A stretch of 64,000 nucleotides of DNA from Roseiarcus sp963753135 (GTDB lineage Bacteria > Pseudomonadota > Alphaproteobacteria > Rhizobiales > Beijerinckiaceae): the NCBI GenBank assembly GCA_963753135.1, contig CAVWBA010000016.1, forward strand, positions 248,001 to 312,000. Direction: 5' to 3'. The notes beneath the pieces were generated by a model. The model was not told where the DNA came from and did no database searches. It saw nothing but the letters and a program-made list of their open reading frames with translations. Each line of letters begins with the position of its first letter. The first letter of the stretch is position 1. Position numbers and translations under genes: made by a program. Below, piece by piece: positions 1 to 9,567 of this stretch.

Positions 1-16
1 GCGAGCTTGGCGGAGC

Positions 17-680
17 TCAAACCAGGTTGACCAGGAGGGCTGTGGCGACGGCGCAGCCGAGCAACAGCAGGCCCGCTCGCGCCGGACTGCCGGCTCGCGG
101 CGCGACGACGCTTGCGGGCAGGACCTTTGTTCCGGTGACCATCGGGCGCAACAGGTTCTGTCCCTTGATCGCCGCAAACGCCCGCGATCGCCAGAACATG
201 CAGCACGATCGCCGCCAGCAGCGCATCCCAGACGATCGCGTGAGCGGACGCGATGGCGTCGGCGGCCCGTGCAGGCACAATTTCGGTCAGCGGCCCTTCG
301 TCGGCGATGTCGTTGGCGACGTAGAGTCCGGTCAACGTCTCAACGAGCAGCAGCGCGAGCAGGAGCACGACCATCCAGCCGCCAGCCGGGTTGTGCCCGA
401 CTTGGTGGTCCGGCTCTCGCCGAAACGAGTGTTTCAGGTGCTGAAAGACGGTTCGCGGCGCGGATAGAAAGCCGGAAAAGCGCGCTGTCTCCCCGCCAAA
501 GAATCCCCATAACAACCTGAACAATACTAGCGTGAGGACGGCGTCGCCGATCCACCCGTGCCAGACCATCCAGTTAAGTCGCCATGTCGCATAGGCCGCC
601 GCGACAAGCGCCACGATGAGCCAGTGGAAGATGCGGATGGGAAAGTCCCACACAAGAACGACGCGCGGCGCAGTCCCCAT
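17..680 (-). CDS. Cytochrome b561-type (cytochrome b/b6 domain) membrane protein, frameshifted
   Basis: The reverse strand from the ATG at 680 encodes about 220 residues of a di-haem membrane cytochrome b of the b561/hydrogenase-cytochrome family, which passes electrons in the inner membrane. Visible features are an N-terminal WDFPIRIFHW with its haem-type His in the first helix, WHGWIGD in the second, GHNPAGGWMV before the third and LHVLAI in the fourth. The C-terminal part (KGQNLLRPMVTGTK, then a last hydrophobic helix ALLVNLV) lies in another frame. Removing one G of a GGG run near 185 joins the two as LHVLAIAAFAAIKGQN. The partner (cytochrome c or dehydrogenase) is not in view; the gene downstream is outside the window. 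Confidence 0.8.
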
Positions 681-814
681 CGCCTCACCGTGTCGGCAGA
701 TTTGCTCGTAAGATTATCGCAATATCATTCGGGGTCGTCCATGCCGGCTTTTCGCAATAAGTTGGCGCCCGCACGCGCAAGGCTTGCTTCGAGCAAATAC
801 GATCTCCACGATTT

Positions 815-2334
815 CTAGGCCTCCGGTCGCAGAACGGTGCGGGCGACAGCGTCGCGCCACCCGCGATAACGAGATTCGCGCTCACTTGGCGCCATCGACG
901 GCATGAAACTCATCTGACGCCGCCAAGTCTTCGCGAACTGCTCAGGATCGGGGTAGAGGCCCGCTTGCCAGCCTGCCAGATAACCCGCGCCCAGGGCGGT
1001 GGTCTCAAAAATCTCGGGGCGGTCGACCTCGGCGTTCAACATGTCGGCGAGGAACTGCATGGTCCAGTCGCTGGCGCTCATTCCGCCATCGACGCGAATT
1101 ACCGAGGCGAATTCGCTGTCCCATAGCCCCTGGGAGTCGGCGCGCATTGCGTCGACGAGATCACGGGTCTGGTAGCCGACGCTCTCGAGCGCCGCACGCA
1201 CGATCTCTTTGCGCGTGGCGCCGCGCGTCAAGCCAAAGATCGCGGCGCGGGCCTCGCTGTTCCAATGGGGAGCGCCGAGACCTGTGAAGGCCGGCGCCAA
1301 ATACACCTGCTGGCGGGGGTCGGCGCTGGCCGCCAATTCGCCCGCCTCTGCCGCAGTGGCGAGAATGCCGAGGCCGTCGCGCAACCATTGCACCGTCGCG
1401 CCAGCCGAGAAGATCGAGCCCTCAAGCGCGAAGGCGCGCTTGCCGCGGAACTGGTAAGCAACAGTCGTGAGCAATTTGTGCGTCGATTCGACAGGCTGGT
1501 CGCCAGTGTTGGCGAGAAGGAAGCATCCCGTCCCATAAGTCGACTTCACCATTCCAGGACGGAAACACGCTTGCCCAATCAGCGCCGCCTGCTGATCTCC
1601 GGCGATTCCGCGGATGGGGATCGCGGCTCCAAAGTGTTCGGCCGCGGCCTCGCCGAATTCGGCGGCGCAGTCCTTGACCTCGGGCAGCATGGACCTTGGG
1701 ATCCGGAAGAGCGCGAGAAGGTCGTCGTCCCACGCGCCCGAATGAATATTGAACAAGCAGCGTCCTCGAGGCGTTGGTGGCGTCGGTGACGTGAACCTTG
1801 CCGTTGGTCAGGCGCCAGACGAGAAAGCTGTCGACCGTGCCGAAGGCGAGGTCTCCGCGTTCCGCTTCAGTCGCGAGCGCCGGGAACATTGTCGAGGATC
1901 CACGCGACCTTTGTCGCCGAGAAATAGGGATCGAGCAGCAAGCCGGACCGGGTGGACACGAGCTTCTCGCATCCGCGATCCTTGAGTTCGGCGCAAAGGC
2001 GCGCCGTGCGGCGATCCTGCCAGACGATTGCATTGTGGATCGGACGGCCGGTCTTCCGGCTCCAGACCAATGTCGTTTCGCGCTGGTTCGCTATGCCGAG
2101 TCCGGCGAGCGCGCTTGGCTCGACGCCAGCCCTTAACAGAGCCTCCCGCGCCGTCGAAAGCGTGGTCCGCCACAGGGACTCCGGGTCGTGCTCGACCCAG
2201 CCTCCTTGAGGAAAGATCTGCGGGAACTCCTCCTGCGCCATGGCGACGAGCGCAGCGTCCGGGCCAAAAACGATCGAGCGCGTCGAGGTCGTGCCCTGAT
2301 CGACTACGAGAACATGCCCGGTCATGGAAGCCAT
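815..2334 (-). CDS. glpK: Glycerol kinase, two frameshifts
   Basis: Glycerol kinase (FGGY family) phosphorylates glycerol to sn-glycerol 3-phosphate in the cytoplasm. The N-terminus holds the phosphate-binding VDQGTTSTR and then GLGIANQRETT and NAIVWQDRRTA. The middle gives AFGTVDSFLVWRLTNGKVHVTDATNASRT, and the C-terminal half STYGTGCFLLANTG, APHWNSEARA and VDGGMSASDWTMQFLADML. Total length of about 505 residues is normal. The three parts lie in three frames; single extra bases near 1880 (DNVPGARD/EAERGD) and 1758 (TLL/FNIHSGAW) restore one frame, so these are probably read errors. The next in-frame ATG is three codons further in (MTGHVLVVD). It follows the mocR gene by 18 bp on the same strand. 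Confidence 0.9.
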
Positions 2335-2352
2335 CCTTGCGCAAATGCTGGG

Positions 2353-3727
2353 CTACACCGTGACGGACTCGGGCTGGCTGTCGAGGAGATGCGATAGGAA
2401 CGCCAGCCCTCGCTCGACCTGAATGCGCGTAACCGGGCCGCCCAGTCCGACGCGCACGGCTTCAGGCGGCGCGCCGTTTGCCGCGAAGGCGTCACTCGGC
2501 ACGACGCCAAGACTGCTCGGGCGCGCCTGGCTTACGAAGACCGAGCGGGTCCAGCCATTGCGCATCGGCAGCCAAATGTTGAAGCTCAGCGGGTCGGAGA
2601 GATACGAACCCGGCTCCAGCGCTTGGGCGGCGATGCGCTCTCGCGCGATGCTTTCCGACCGAATGAAGCGCAGGATCATGTCGGCGGTGCCGTCGTTGAT
2701 CCACCGCGTTGCGACCGCCGCCGAGACTGGCGAGGCCATCACGCAGAGCGCGCGCATCGAACTGTTGAACGACCAAGCGGCTGGTGGCGTCGGCGCGACG
2801 ACATAGGCCAGACGCAGGCCAGCGCCGATGCACTTGGCGAGGCCCGCAATGTGCCAGCAGATGTCCGGCGCGATGGCCGCGAGCGGCGGAGGGCCATGCG
2901 TCGGGATGAATCCATAAGCGTCGTCCTCGACAATCGGGACCTCAAGCCGGCGCGCGAGCGAGCAGATCGCGGCGCGTCGACGTTCGGGGATGGTGATGGT
3001 TTTTGGATTCTGCAAGGTGGGGTTCAAATAGATCGCTTTGGGCGCATGCCGGCGCACGGCCTCCTCGAGCGCCTCCGGGATGACGCCGTCGCCGTCCATG
3101 TCCACCCCGATCAGCTGCAAACCGAGTTGCGCGCAAATCGCGCGGACTCCGGGGTAGGTGATCGCCTCGCACAGCACGCTGTCTCCGGCCCGTGCGAGCA
3201 GGGTGAAGATCCCCACCATCGCGCCATGCGCGCCGGGCGCGAGGAATATGCGCTCCTGCGAAGGGACCAGCGCGCGGCGTCCGAGCCAGCTCGCAGCCGC
3301 GTCCCGGTCCATCGGCGATCCGCCAAAGCCCTGGTAGCGCAACAATGAGTTCGAGATCGGCGGCGATGCTCGCAAATCCCTCCCTCATCCGCTGAAGCAG
3401 CTCCGGGTCGTCCGGCTCCGGCGGCATGTTCATCGTAAAGTCGGCGCGCGAGCGCTGTGGGCCGGCCTCGCCTCGAACCGAGGCGTGTCGCCGAACGAAG
3501 GTGCCCCGCCCGACGACGGATTCGACGAGACCTCGCTTTCCGGCCTCGACGTATCCGCGCGCGACTGTGGTGAAGTCGAGCGCGAGGCGCCCCGCCAGGT
3601 CTCGTTGCGGCGGCAGGCGATCGCCGGGGGCCAGACGCCCAGCCGCGACATCGGCGGCGATCGCATCGGCTATGGCGAGATATTTAGGACCCTCGCGGCC
3701 CTGCAGGACCGGCGCCCAGGACCTCAT
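2353..3727 (-). CDS. MocR-type regulator (GntR HTH fused to aminotransferase class I), frameshifted
   Basis: The N-terminal 80 residues form a GntR winged helix (PKYLAIADAIAADVAAGRLAPGDRLPPQRDLAGRLALDFTTVARGY..GLVESVVGRGTFV). The rest is a fold-type I aminotransferase domain with GFGG, LAPGAHGAM, NPTLQNP, VEDDAYG and the PLP-lysine region HIAGLAKCIGAGLRLAYV. MocR proteins use the PLP domain as an effector sensor and usually act as transcription factors. One extra base near 3343 separates the two parts (DLEL/LLRYQGFGG). The gene is divergent from the Nit1 cluster, with direct repeats in between, so regulation of that cluster is the natural inference. The ATG at 3727 is chosen because the HTH starts shortly after it. 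Confidence 0.87.
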
Positions 3728-3855
3728 GGCGCAGCCAGCGTTCCCTGGCGACCATAATTGACTGGAGATTGTTGAGCGCAGCGTGCCTCCCCTTGGGGCG
3801 CCCAAACGCCCGAGAAATCGGCCTCTGTTTTTGCGTATGACCGGATACGGACCAG

Positions 3856-3914
3856 ATTGACTGCAAACATCGCCGGATTCACTGGATTTTGACCCCAACA
3901 TTGACCGCAAACAT
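3856..3914. promoter_or_regulatory. Direct repeats, candidate MocR operator
   Basis: A 15-bp direct repeat, ATTGACTGCAAACAT (3856-3870) and ATTGACCGCAAACAT (3900-3914), has one mismatch and a 44-bp period. A third, weaker copy (TTGACCCCAACA) abuts the second. The repeats lie between mocR and the Nit1 cluster, immediately upstream of the sigma-54 element. MocR proteins commonly bind direct repeats, so these are plausible binding sites; that assignment is inference. Confidence 0.5.
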
Positions 3915-3916
3915 GA

Positions 3917-3932
3917 TGGCACGGTCGTTGCT
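3917..3932 (+). promoter_or_regulatory. Sigma-54 (-24/-12) promoter of the Nit1 cluster
   Basis: TGGCACGGTCGTTGCT matches the RpoN consensus TGGCACG-N4-TTGCW at every fixed position, with the invariant GG (3918-3919) and GC (3930-3931) separated by 10 bp. Transcription would start near 3943, about 45 nt before the first start codon. A sigma-54 promoter suits a cluster whose families are named for the nitrogen-starvation response. Confidence 0.82.
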
Positions 3933-3987
3933 ACACCACTTGCGACGCCGGCGGAAGGCCGGCTTGCAAGCGAAAGGCCAAACCACG

Positions 3988-4470
3988 ATGCCAGCGGTCA
4001 CCCATCCGGCGCACAAGAAAGGCGACTCCTTCGTCGACTATGAGGAAAAGGTCTTCGAGGACGTCAAGGCGGAGCCCGGGGAAAAAGCCCTTGTGACATT
4101 CCACACGGTGGCCTTCGAGGGTTCGATCGGTCTCGTTAACCTGCTTCAGGCGACCCGCCTTCTGCGCAAGGGCTTCGAAACCTCCATTCTCCTCTATGGG
4201 CCAGGCGTGACGCTTGGCGTGCAGCGCGGCTTTCCGAAGATCGGCGACGAAGCCTTCCCGGGCGCTCAGAACTTCAACAATCAGATCACAAAGTTCATCT
4301 CCGAGGGCGGCAAGGCCTATGCCTGCCGCTTTGCGCTGCAGGCGCTCTACGGCCATGGCGAACCTTCTCTGATCGAGGGGATCCGGCCGATCAGTCCGCT
4401 CGACGTGCTCGACCTCGTGCTCCTGCATCGTCGCGACAACGCCTTCATCCTCGACACCTGGACGCTCTAA
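3988..4470 (+). CDS. MSMEG_0572/Sll0783 family nitrogen-starvation response protein
   Basis: This is the first gene of the Nit1 cluster and encodes a protein of about 160 residues with no known biochemical activity. It is recognised by the conserved run from SFVDYEEKVFEDV through LVTFHTVAFEGSIGLVNLLQATRL and LYGPGVTLGVQRGFP to NNQITKFISEGGKAYACRFALQALYGHGE, and by its place before a Nit6803-type nitrilase. It resembles the DsrE-like small-protein style with a central Cys, but that is only an impression. The reading frame is open upstream to 3889; the ATG at 3988 is preferred because it lies just after the predicted sigma-54 transcript start and begins the conserved part. Confidence 0.85.
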   Translation: MPAVTHPAHKKGDSFVDYEEKVFEDVKAEPGEKALVTFHTVAFEGSIGLVNLLQATRLLRKGFETSILLYGPGVTLGVQRGFPKIGDEAFPGAQNFNNQITKFISEGGKAYACRFALQALYGHGEPSLIEGIRPISPLDVLDLVLLHRRDNAFILDTWTL

Positions 4471-4522
4471 CGCCTCCGAGGCTGGGCCGGTTCTCGGCCC
4501 GCCAATCCGAACGAGGGACGCA

Positions 4523-5500
4523 ATGTCACAAACGCGAAAGGTGCGCGCTGCGGCGGTGCAGATTGCTCCCGATCTCACGTCCGGCGCGGCGACGCTCGAT
4601 CGGGTGATCGCGGCGATCGACGACGCTGGAGGGAAGGGCGCTGAATTCATCGTTTTTCCCGAGACCTTCGTTCCCTGGTACCCATACTTCTCCTTCGTCA
4701 CGCCGCCCGTCCAGAGCGGGGCGGAGCATATCCGTCTCTATGAGCACGCCGTTTCCGCGCCCGGCCCGGAGACGGATCGGGTCGCGGCGGCGGCGCGCAA
4801 GCACGGTGCAGTCATCGTGCTCGGCGTCAACGAGCGTGACCACGGCTCGCTCTACAACACTCAACTCGTGTTCGACGCCGACGGCGCGCTCAAGTTGAAG
4901 CGGCGCAAGATCACGCCGACTTTCCATGAGCGGATGATCTGGGGCCAGGGCGACGGCTCGGGGCTCACCGTGGTCGACACCGCCGTAGGCCGCGTGGGCG
5001 CGCTCGCGTGCTGGGAACACTACAACCCCCTCGCGCGCTACGCGCTGATGGCGCAGCATGAGGAGATCCACGCCTCGCAGTTTCCGGGCTCGCTGGTCGG
5101 TCCGATCTTCGCCGAGCAGATCGAGGTGACGATCCGCCACCACGCGCTCGAGAGCGGCTGCTTTGTCGTCAATTCCACCGGGTGGCTCACCGAAGCCCAG
5201 ATCGCCTCGATCACGCCAAACGAAGGTCTTCAGCGTGGCCTGCGCGGCGGATGCATGACCGCGATCGTCTCGCCCGAGGGTCGCCACCTCGTTCCGCCGC
5301 TGACCGAGGGCGAGGGGGTTCTCGTCGCCGACCTCGATCTCTCCCTCATCGTCAAGCGCAAACGGATGATGGATTCCGTCGGCCATTACGCGCGCCCCGA
5401 ACTCATCAGCGTCTGGCTCGACCGCGTGCGGCCCGTCCTTTGCATTTCGCGCCCACGGGCAATCCGCTCGAGACCGCGCTTTCCGCCGAAGGAGACGGCC
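4523..5500 (+). CDS. Nit6803-family nitrilase (NitC of the Nit1 cluster), C-terminus unclear
   Basis: Carbon-nitrogen hydrolase that converts nitriles to the acid and ammonia. The catalytic triad is visible: Glu47 in VFPETFVPWYPYFSF, Lys129 in KRRKITPTFHER and Cys163 in LACWEHYNPLARYALMAQ. GDGSGL, HHALESGCFVVNSTGW and KRMMDSVGHYARPEL also fit the cyanobacterial Nit6803 type. NitC of this cluster has been tied to growth on cyanide in Pseudomonas fluorescens NCIMB 11764. No stop codon separates it from the radical SAM gene: the frame runs through an unlike tail (CISRPRAIRSRPRFPPKETA) into the next start. A lost or gained base near 5430-5460 is likely, so the true end is not certain. Confidence 0.88.
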
Positions 5501-6608
5501 ATGAGCCTGCCGACCGAACGCCTGATCAACGAGTTGCAGAGTTTCGGCGTTCGGCTGGCTGATCCGAAAGCCGGCGTCGAAAGTCGGCGCGGCGGCGCCG
5601 GCCCGTCCGATCACAAGGCGCTGACGATCGACGGCGTAACAATCATGGCGCCGGTGCATACCGCGCCCGCCTTCGAGAGCCCCTACATCGTCGAGAAGCC
5701 CGGCGCCTCGGGCTTGAGCCGCATCCTGCGAAACGGCGAGGCGGTGGCCGAAGTCCGCTTTCCCGAGCGCCCGCGCTTCTATGATCTGAAGACTGACGAC
5801 GGCGTCCCCTATTCTCACATTGCGACGCTGCACGGCCGCGACGTTCTTGCGACGACCGTCCTGCAGACCTGCATCCGCTACCAGAGCCGCACGAAGACCT
5901 GCCAGTTCTGCGCCATCGGCCAGTCGCTCGCGGCAGGCAGGACAGTCGAGCGCAAGACGCCCGCGCAGCTTGCCGAAGTCGCTCGCGCTGCGGTCGAACT
6001 CGACGGCGTCAAGCATATGGTGATGACCACCGGCACCCCGCCTGGCCGCGATCGCGGCGCGGCAATCTTATGCGAGAGCGCGGCGGGCGTGAAAGCCGTC
6101 GTCGATCTCCCGATCCAGGCGCAATGCGAGCCGCCCGACGACGATGTCGTGGTTCGAACGCTTGGCTCGTGCGGGCGTCGACAGTCTCGGCATGCATCTC
6201 GAGGTCGTGACGCCCGACCTCCGGCGCAAAATGATGCCGGGCAAGTCCGAGGTTTCGATCGAGCGTTACTTCAAAGCCTTCGCCGCGGCGGTCCCCGTCT
6301 TCGGCCGGGGTCAGGTCTCGACCTACATTCTCGCGGGCCTTGGCGATTCCGCAGATGCGATTCTCCAGACCTGCGAGCGGCTCATCGCGCTCGGCGTCTA
6401 TCCGTTCGTGGTTCCCTTCGTGCCGATCTCGGGCACGCCGCTCGAAAGCCACGCCGGACCGGACCCCGAGTTCATGCATGCGATCCTAAGCCCACTTGCA
6501 GCGATGCTGGCCGAAGGCGGGCTTAAGGCGTCGGACATCAAGGCCGGATGCGGGAAATGCGGCGCCTGTTCGGCTTTGTCCACCTACGAGCGGAGGCTCG
6601 CGTCATGA
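5501..6608 (+). CDS. MSMEG_0568 family radical SAM protein, frameshifted
   Basis: Radical SAM enzyme of about 368 residues, third gene of the Nit1 cluster; its substrate is unknown. The Fe4S4 site appears as CIRYQSRTKTCQFCAIGQS, a longer CxxxxxxxxCxxC spacing than the canonical CxxxCxxC and typical of this family. A C-terminal KAGCGKCGACSALS adds three more Cys that could hold a second cluster. LGMHLEVVTPDLRRKMMPGKSEVSIERYFKAFAAAVPVFGRGQVSTYILAGLGD is the conserved core. The ATG at 5501 is preceded by AAGGAG at good spacing. One extra base near 6143 (PPDDD/SWFERL) breaks the frame. It ends in an ATGA overlap with the acetyltransferase. Confidence 0.87.
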
Positions 6609-7141
6609 TCTTCGAGCCGTTCGAACGCTTCAGCCCGAGCGAGTTCCGCATCAAGTTCGCCGCGTCGCGCTGGGAGCGTGAAGGCGCCTACGCGCTCAGG
6701 CGCCGGGTCTTTTGCGAGGAGCAGGGTTTGTTCGAGAACGACCGCGACGCCATCGATGACTACGCGATCACGCTCGTCGCCCTGTCCATGCTCGGGGTCG
6801 CGGCCGATCAGGTCGTCGGAACGGTCCGCATCCATGAGGACGAACCGGGGCTCTGGCGCGGCTCTCGGCTCGCGGTCGCGCGTGACTGCAGGCGCATCGG
6901 CGCAATCGGCGCAACCCTGATCAGGCTCGCTGTCTCGTCGGCGCATGCGATGGGCGCCCGAACGTTCCTTGCGCATGTGCAGGCCCAGAACGCGCGGCTC
7001 TTCGAGCAAATGCATTGGGAGTCGCTCGAGCAGGTCGAGTTGCACGGGCGGCCGCACGTGAAGATGCGCGCCGATCTCGATTTCTACCCGCCCTGCCACG
7101 CGCCGGAAGTTGGCTACGTCGCCCTGAGGAAGGCGGCCTGA
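6605..7141 (+). CDS. MSMEG_0567/Sll0786 family GNAT N-acetyltransferase
   Basis: GNAT-fold protein of about 178 residues, fourth gene of the Nit1 cluster. The family is thought to acetylate a small amine, but the substrate is not established. Residues EREGAYALRRRVFCEEQGLFENDRDAID open the fold, VVGTVRIHEDEPGLWRGSRLAVARDCRRIGAIGATLIRLAVSSA carries the acetyl-CoA loop (RRIGAIGATLI), and HVQAQNARLFEQMHWESLEQVELHGRPHVKMRADL closes it. The start at 6605 overlaps the upstream stop as ATGA; an in-frame ATG at 6548 would lie inside the radical SAM gene. Confidence 0.87.
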   Translation: MIFEPFERFSPSEFRIKFAASRWEREGAYALRRRVFCEEQGLFENDRDAIDDYAITLVALSMLGVAADQVVGTVRIHEDEPGLWRGSRLAVARDCRRIGAIGATLIRLAVSSAHAMGARTFLAHVQAQNARLFEQMHWESLEQVELHGRPHVKMRADLDFYPPCHAPEVGYVALRKAA

Positions 7142-7142
7142 C

Positions 7143-8121
7143 ATGGACGCGGCGGCTCTCGACGCGCTAGCCGAGCGTTTTCGCGCGAGCCCGGCGCTCG
7201 CTGCGAAGGCCGACATCGGCGCCGTCTCGGCGCGCTTGCGCCTCACGCAGGGCGCAATTCCGGTCGGCGACGATTGCGCCGCAATCCCTGACGGCGATGG
7301 GCATCTTCTCTTCGCCGCTGAGGGCTTCATCAGCGCATTCGTCGCCGCCGACCCATGGTTCGCCGGCTGGTGCGGGATCATGGTCAATCTGAGCGACGTC
7401 GCGGCGATGGGCGGCCGTCCAGTCGCGGTCGTCGACGTCATCTGGGCTGAGAACGAGAACGGGGCGGAGGCAATTCTCGACGGCTTGCGCGCAGCCGCCG
7501 CCGCGTATGGCGTTCCGATCGTCGGCGGCCACACCAACCTGCACAATCGTGAGAAGCATCTGGCGGTCGCGGTTCTTGGGCGCGCAGGCGTGCAACTGTT
7601 GACGAGCTTCGACGCCGAGCCAGGCGATGCCTTGATCATGGTCGTCGACAGGCGCGGCGCCTATCGCGAGCCATTCGATAATTTTCAGGCGGCGCTCGAG
7701 GCGCCTCCCGAACGCCTCCGCGCCGATCTGGCGCTTCTGCCGGAGGTCGCCGAAAAAGGTCTCGCGCGCGCCGCCAAGGATATCAGCCAGGGCGGGGTTC
7801 CCGGCACGGCGGCCATGCTGGCCGAAAGCTCCGGCGTGTCGATCGCGCTCGATCTCGACGCCATCGAGCCGCCGCCGGGCGTGCATGCTCGAGCGCTGGC
7901 TCAGGACTTTTCCGAGCTATGGCTTTCTCCTGTCCGTCGCGCCTCGGCACGTCGAGCCGGTGCTGGCGATGTTTCGCGCGCGCGGGCTGCACGCCGCTTC
8001 GATCGGCGCCGTCAGACCGGGAAATCAGGTCACGCTGCATTCCGAGGGCCATAGCGCCCTCCTTAGGGACTTCAGCGCCGAACGGCTGATGGGGTTGAGC
8101 GCCGGAGCGCGAGCCGCATGA
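7143..8121 (+). CDS. Sll0787 family AIR synthase-like (PurM fold) protein, frameshifted
   Basis: PurM/AIR-synthase-like ATP-binding protein, fifth gene of the Nit1 cluster, expected length about 325 residues; the reaction is unknown. The N-terminal half shows the metal/ATP loop GDDCAAIPDGDGHLLFAAEGF, NLSDVAAMGGRPVAVVDV and VPIVGGHTN; the C-terminal half shows AKDISQGGVPGTAAMLAESSGVSIALDLD and then, in another frame, MLERWLRTFPSYGFLLSVAPRHVEPVLAMFRARGL. One extra base near 7885 (PPPGV/MLERW) explains the break. The stop overlaps the glycosyltransferase start (ATGA). Confidence 0.85.
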
Positions 8122-9275
8122 CCCGCCCGCTTCGCGTCGCCATGCTGACGCACTCGACGATCCCGCGCGGCGGCGTCGTGCATGCGATGTGCCTCAGCGA
8201 AGCTCTTGGCGAGCTCGGCGTCGAGACCACGCTGCACGCGCCGGCCGCCGCCGGCCGCGGCTTCTTTCGCGAGCCGCGTTGCGCGACAATCGCCTTTCCC
8301 GTCGAGCCGGCGCCGCGTGAAACCGCCGACATGGTCGAACGGCGGATCGGCGATTACATCCGCTGGTTTCGGCGGCCCGAGAACCGCGGCTTCGATCTTT
8401 ATCACACCCATGACGGGATCGGCGCCAACGCGCTTGCGACGCTCAAGGAGGAGGGCCTCATCCCTGCCTTCATCCGCACGGTGCATCACATCGACGATTT
8501 CGCCGACCCGCGTCTCGTCCGGCGACAGGCGCGGTCGATCCTCGCGGCGGACGCGTGCATGGTTGTGAGCCGCCTCTGGCGCGACAACCTCATCGCGCGC
8601 TTCGACCGCGAAGCGGAGGTCTGCGGCAATGGCGTGGACGCTTCCCGATACTCGCCACAAGCCGACGGAGCCGAGGCGGAGCTTAAGGACCGTTTCGGCC
8701 TCGGGGCGGGCCCTGTGTTTCTGTCGGTCGGAGGGGTCGAGGCGCGCAAGAACACGGTTCGCATTCTTCAGGCCTTCGCCGAGATTCATCGCGCGAGGCC
8801 CGACGCGCGCCTGGTCATTGCAGGCGGCGCGAGCCTGCTCGATCATCATACCTATCAACTGGCTTTCGGCCGCGAGCTGACAGCGCTTGGGGAAGGCGCC
8901 TCGGCGGTTTCGCTGCTGGGACCGATCGCCGATCCCGACATGCCGGGACTCTACCGCCTGGCCTCGGCGCTGGTGTTCGCATCGGTCATGGAGGGCTTCG
9001 GTCTCTGCGTGCTCGAGGCGATGGCCAGCGGAACGCCGGTGGTCGTCTCTCGGATTGCGCCCTTCGTCGATTATCTTGATCCGTCCGACGCGCTCTGGTG
9101 CGATCCGGCGGAATCGTCATCGATCGCAGCCGCGATGCGCCAATCGCTGCGGCCGGACGTGGCGGACGCGTTTCGCGCGCAGGGACCGCTCGTCGCCGCG
9201 CGGTTTGGCTGGCGAGAAGTCGCCGAGCGGCATCTGCCTGTCTATCGGCGCTTGCGAGAGCCAGTCCATGCCTGA
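8118..9275 (+). CDS. MSMEG_0565 family glycosyltransferase (GT4)
   Basis: Intact GT4-type glycosyltransferase of 385 residues, sixth gene of the Nit1 cluster. An N-terminal Rossmann domain (LRVAMLTHSTIPRGGVVHAMCLSEALGELGVE) accepts the acceptor, and the C-terminal domain carries the nucleotide-sugar EX7E region EGFGLCVLEAMASGTPVVVS. DLYHTHDGIGANAL and FIRTVHHIDDFADPRLV are family-specific stretches. The acceptor is unknown; the combination with acetyltransferase, radical SAM and flavoprotein suggests a small nitrogen-containing metabolite, which is inference. It overlaps the next gene by 8 bp. Confidence 0.88.
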   Translation: MTRPLRVAMLTHSTIPRGGVVHAMCLSEALGELGVETTLHAPAAAGRGFFREPRCATIAFPVEPAPRETADMVERRIGDYIRWFRRPENRGFDLYHTHDGIGANALATLKEEGLIPAFIRTVHHIDDFADPRLVRRQARSILAADACMVVSRLWRDNLIARFDREAEVCGNGVDASRYSPQADGAEAELKDRFGLGAGPVFLSVGGVEARKNTVRILQAFAEIHRARPDARLVIAGGASLLDHHTYQLAFGRELTALGEGASAVSLLGPIADPDMPGLYRLASALVFASVMEGFGLCVLEAMASGTPVVVSRIAPFVDYLDPSDALWCDPAESSSIAAAMRQSLRPDVADAFRAQGPLVAARFGWREVAERHLPVYRRLREPVHA

Positions 9276-9567
9276 GATGCGCTTCGTCATCCGCTGGCCC
9301 GACGGCCGGCGGGAGAGCTGCTACTCCCCGTCGCTCGTCATCAGGGATTTTCTTCGCGAGGGCGAGAGCTATCCGGTCCCGGACTTCCTGCAGCGCAGCC
9401 GTCAAGCGCTGCTCATCGCCTCGGAGCGGGTTCAGGCGAAGTACGGCCACGCGTGTTCGCTGGCGCTCGGCCAACTCGCGCGCATCGAAGCGACAGCTAT
9501 GAAATTCGCGGAACAGGAGAACGCGCGCGTCGCCTGCGAGCGCTTTCTCGACGGAGAGGCAAGATGA
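9268..9567 (+). CDS. MSMEG_0570 family nitrogen-starvation response protein
   Basis: Small protein of 99 residues, seventh gene of the Nit1 cluster, with no known activity. The family-typical start MPEMRFVIRWPDGRRESCYSPSLVIRDFLREGESYPVPDFLQRSRQAL is clear and is followed by a helical C-terminal half (IASERVQAKYGHACSLALGQLARIE). It starts 8 bp inside the glycosyltransferase gene and ends in an ATGA overlap with the flavoprotein, so it is translated as part of the operon. Confidence 0.87.
   Translation: MPEMRFVIRWPDGRRESCYSPSLVIRDFLREGESYPVPDFLQRSRQALLIASERVQAKYGHACSLALGQLARIEATAMKFAEQENARVACERFLDGEAR

Noticed and set aside
4526..6016. Minus-strand open frame of 496 codons
   Set aside because: Antisense shadow of the nitrilase and radical SAM genes, with Arg/Asp-rich sequence and no recognisable domain.
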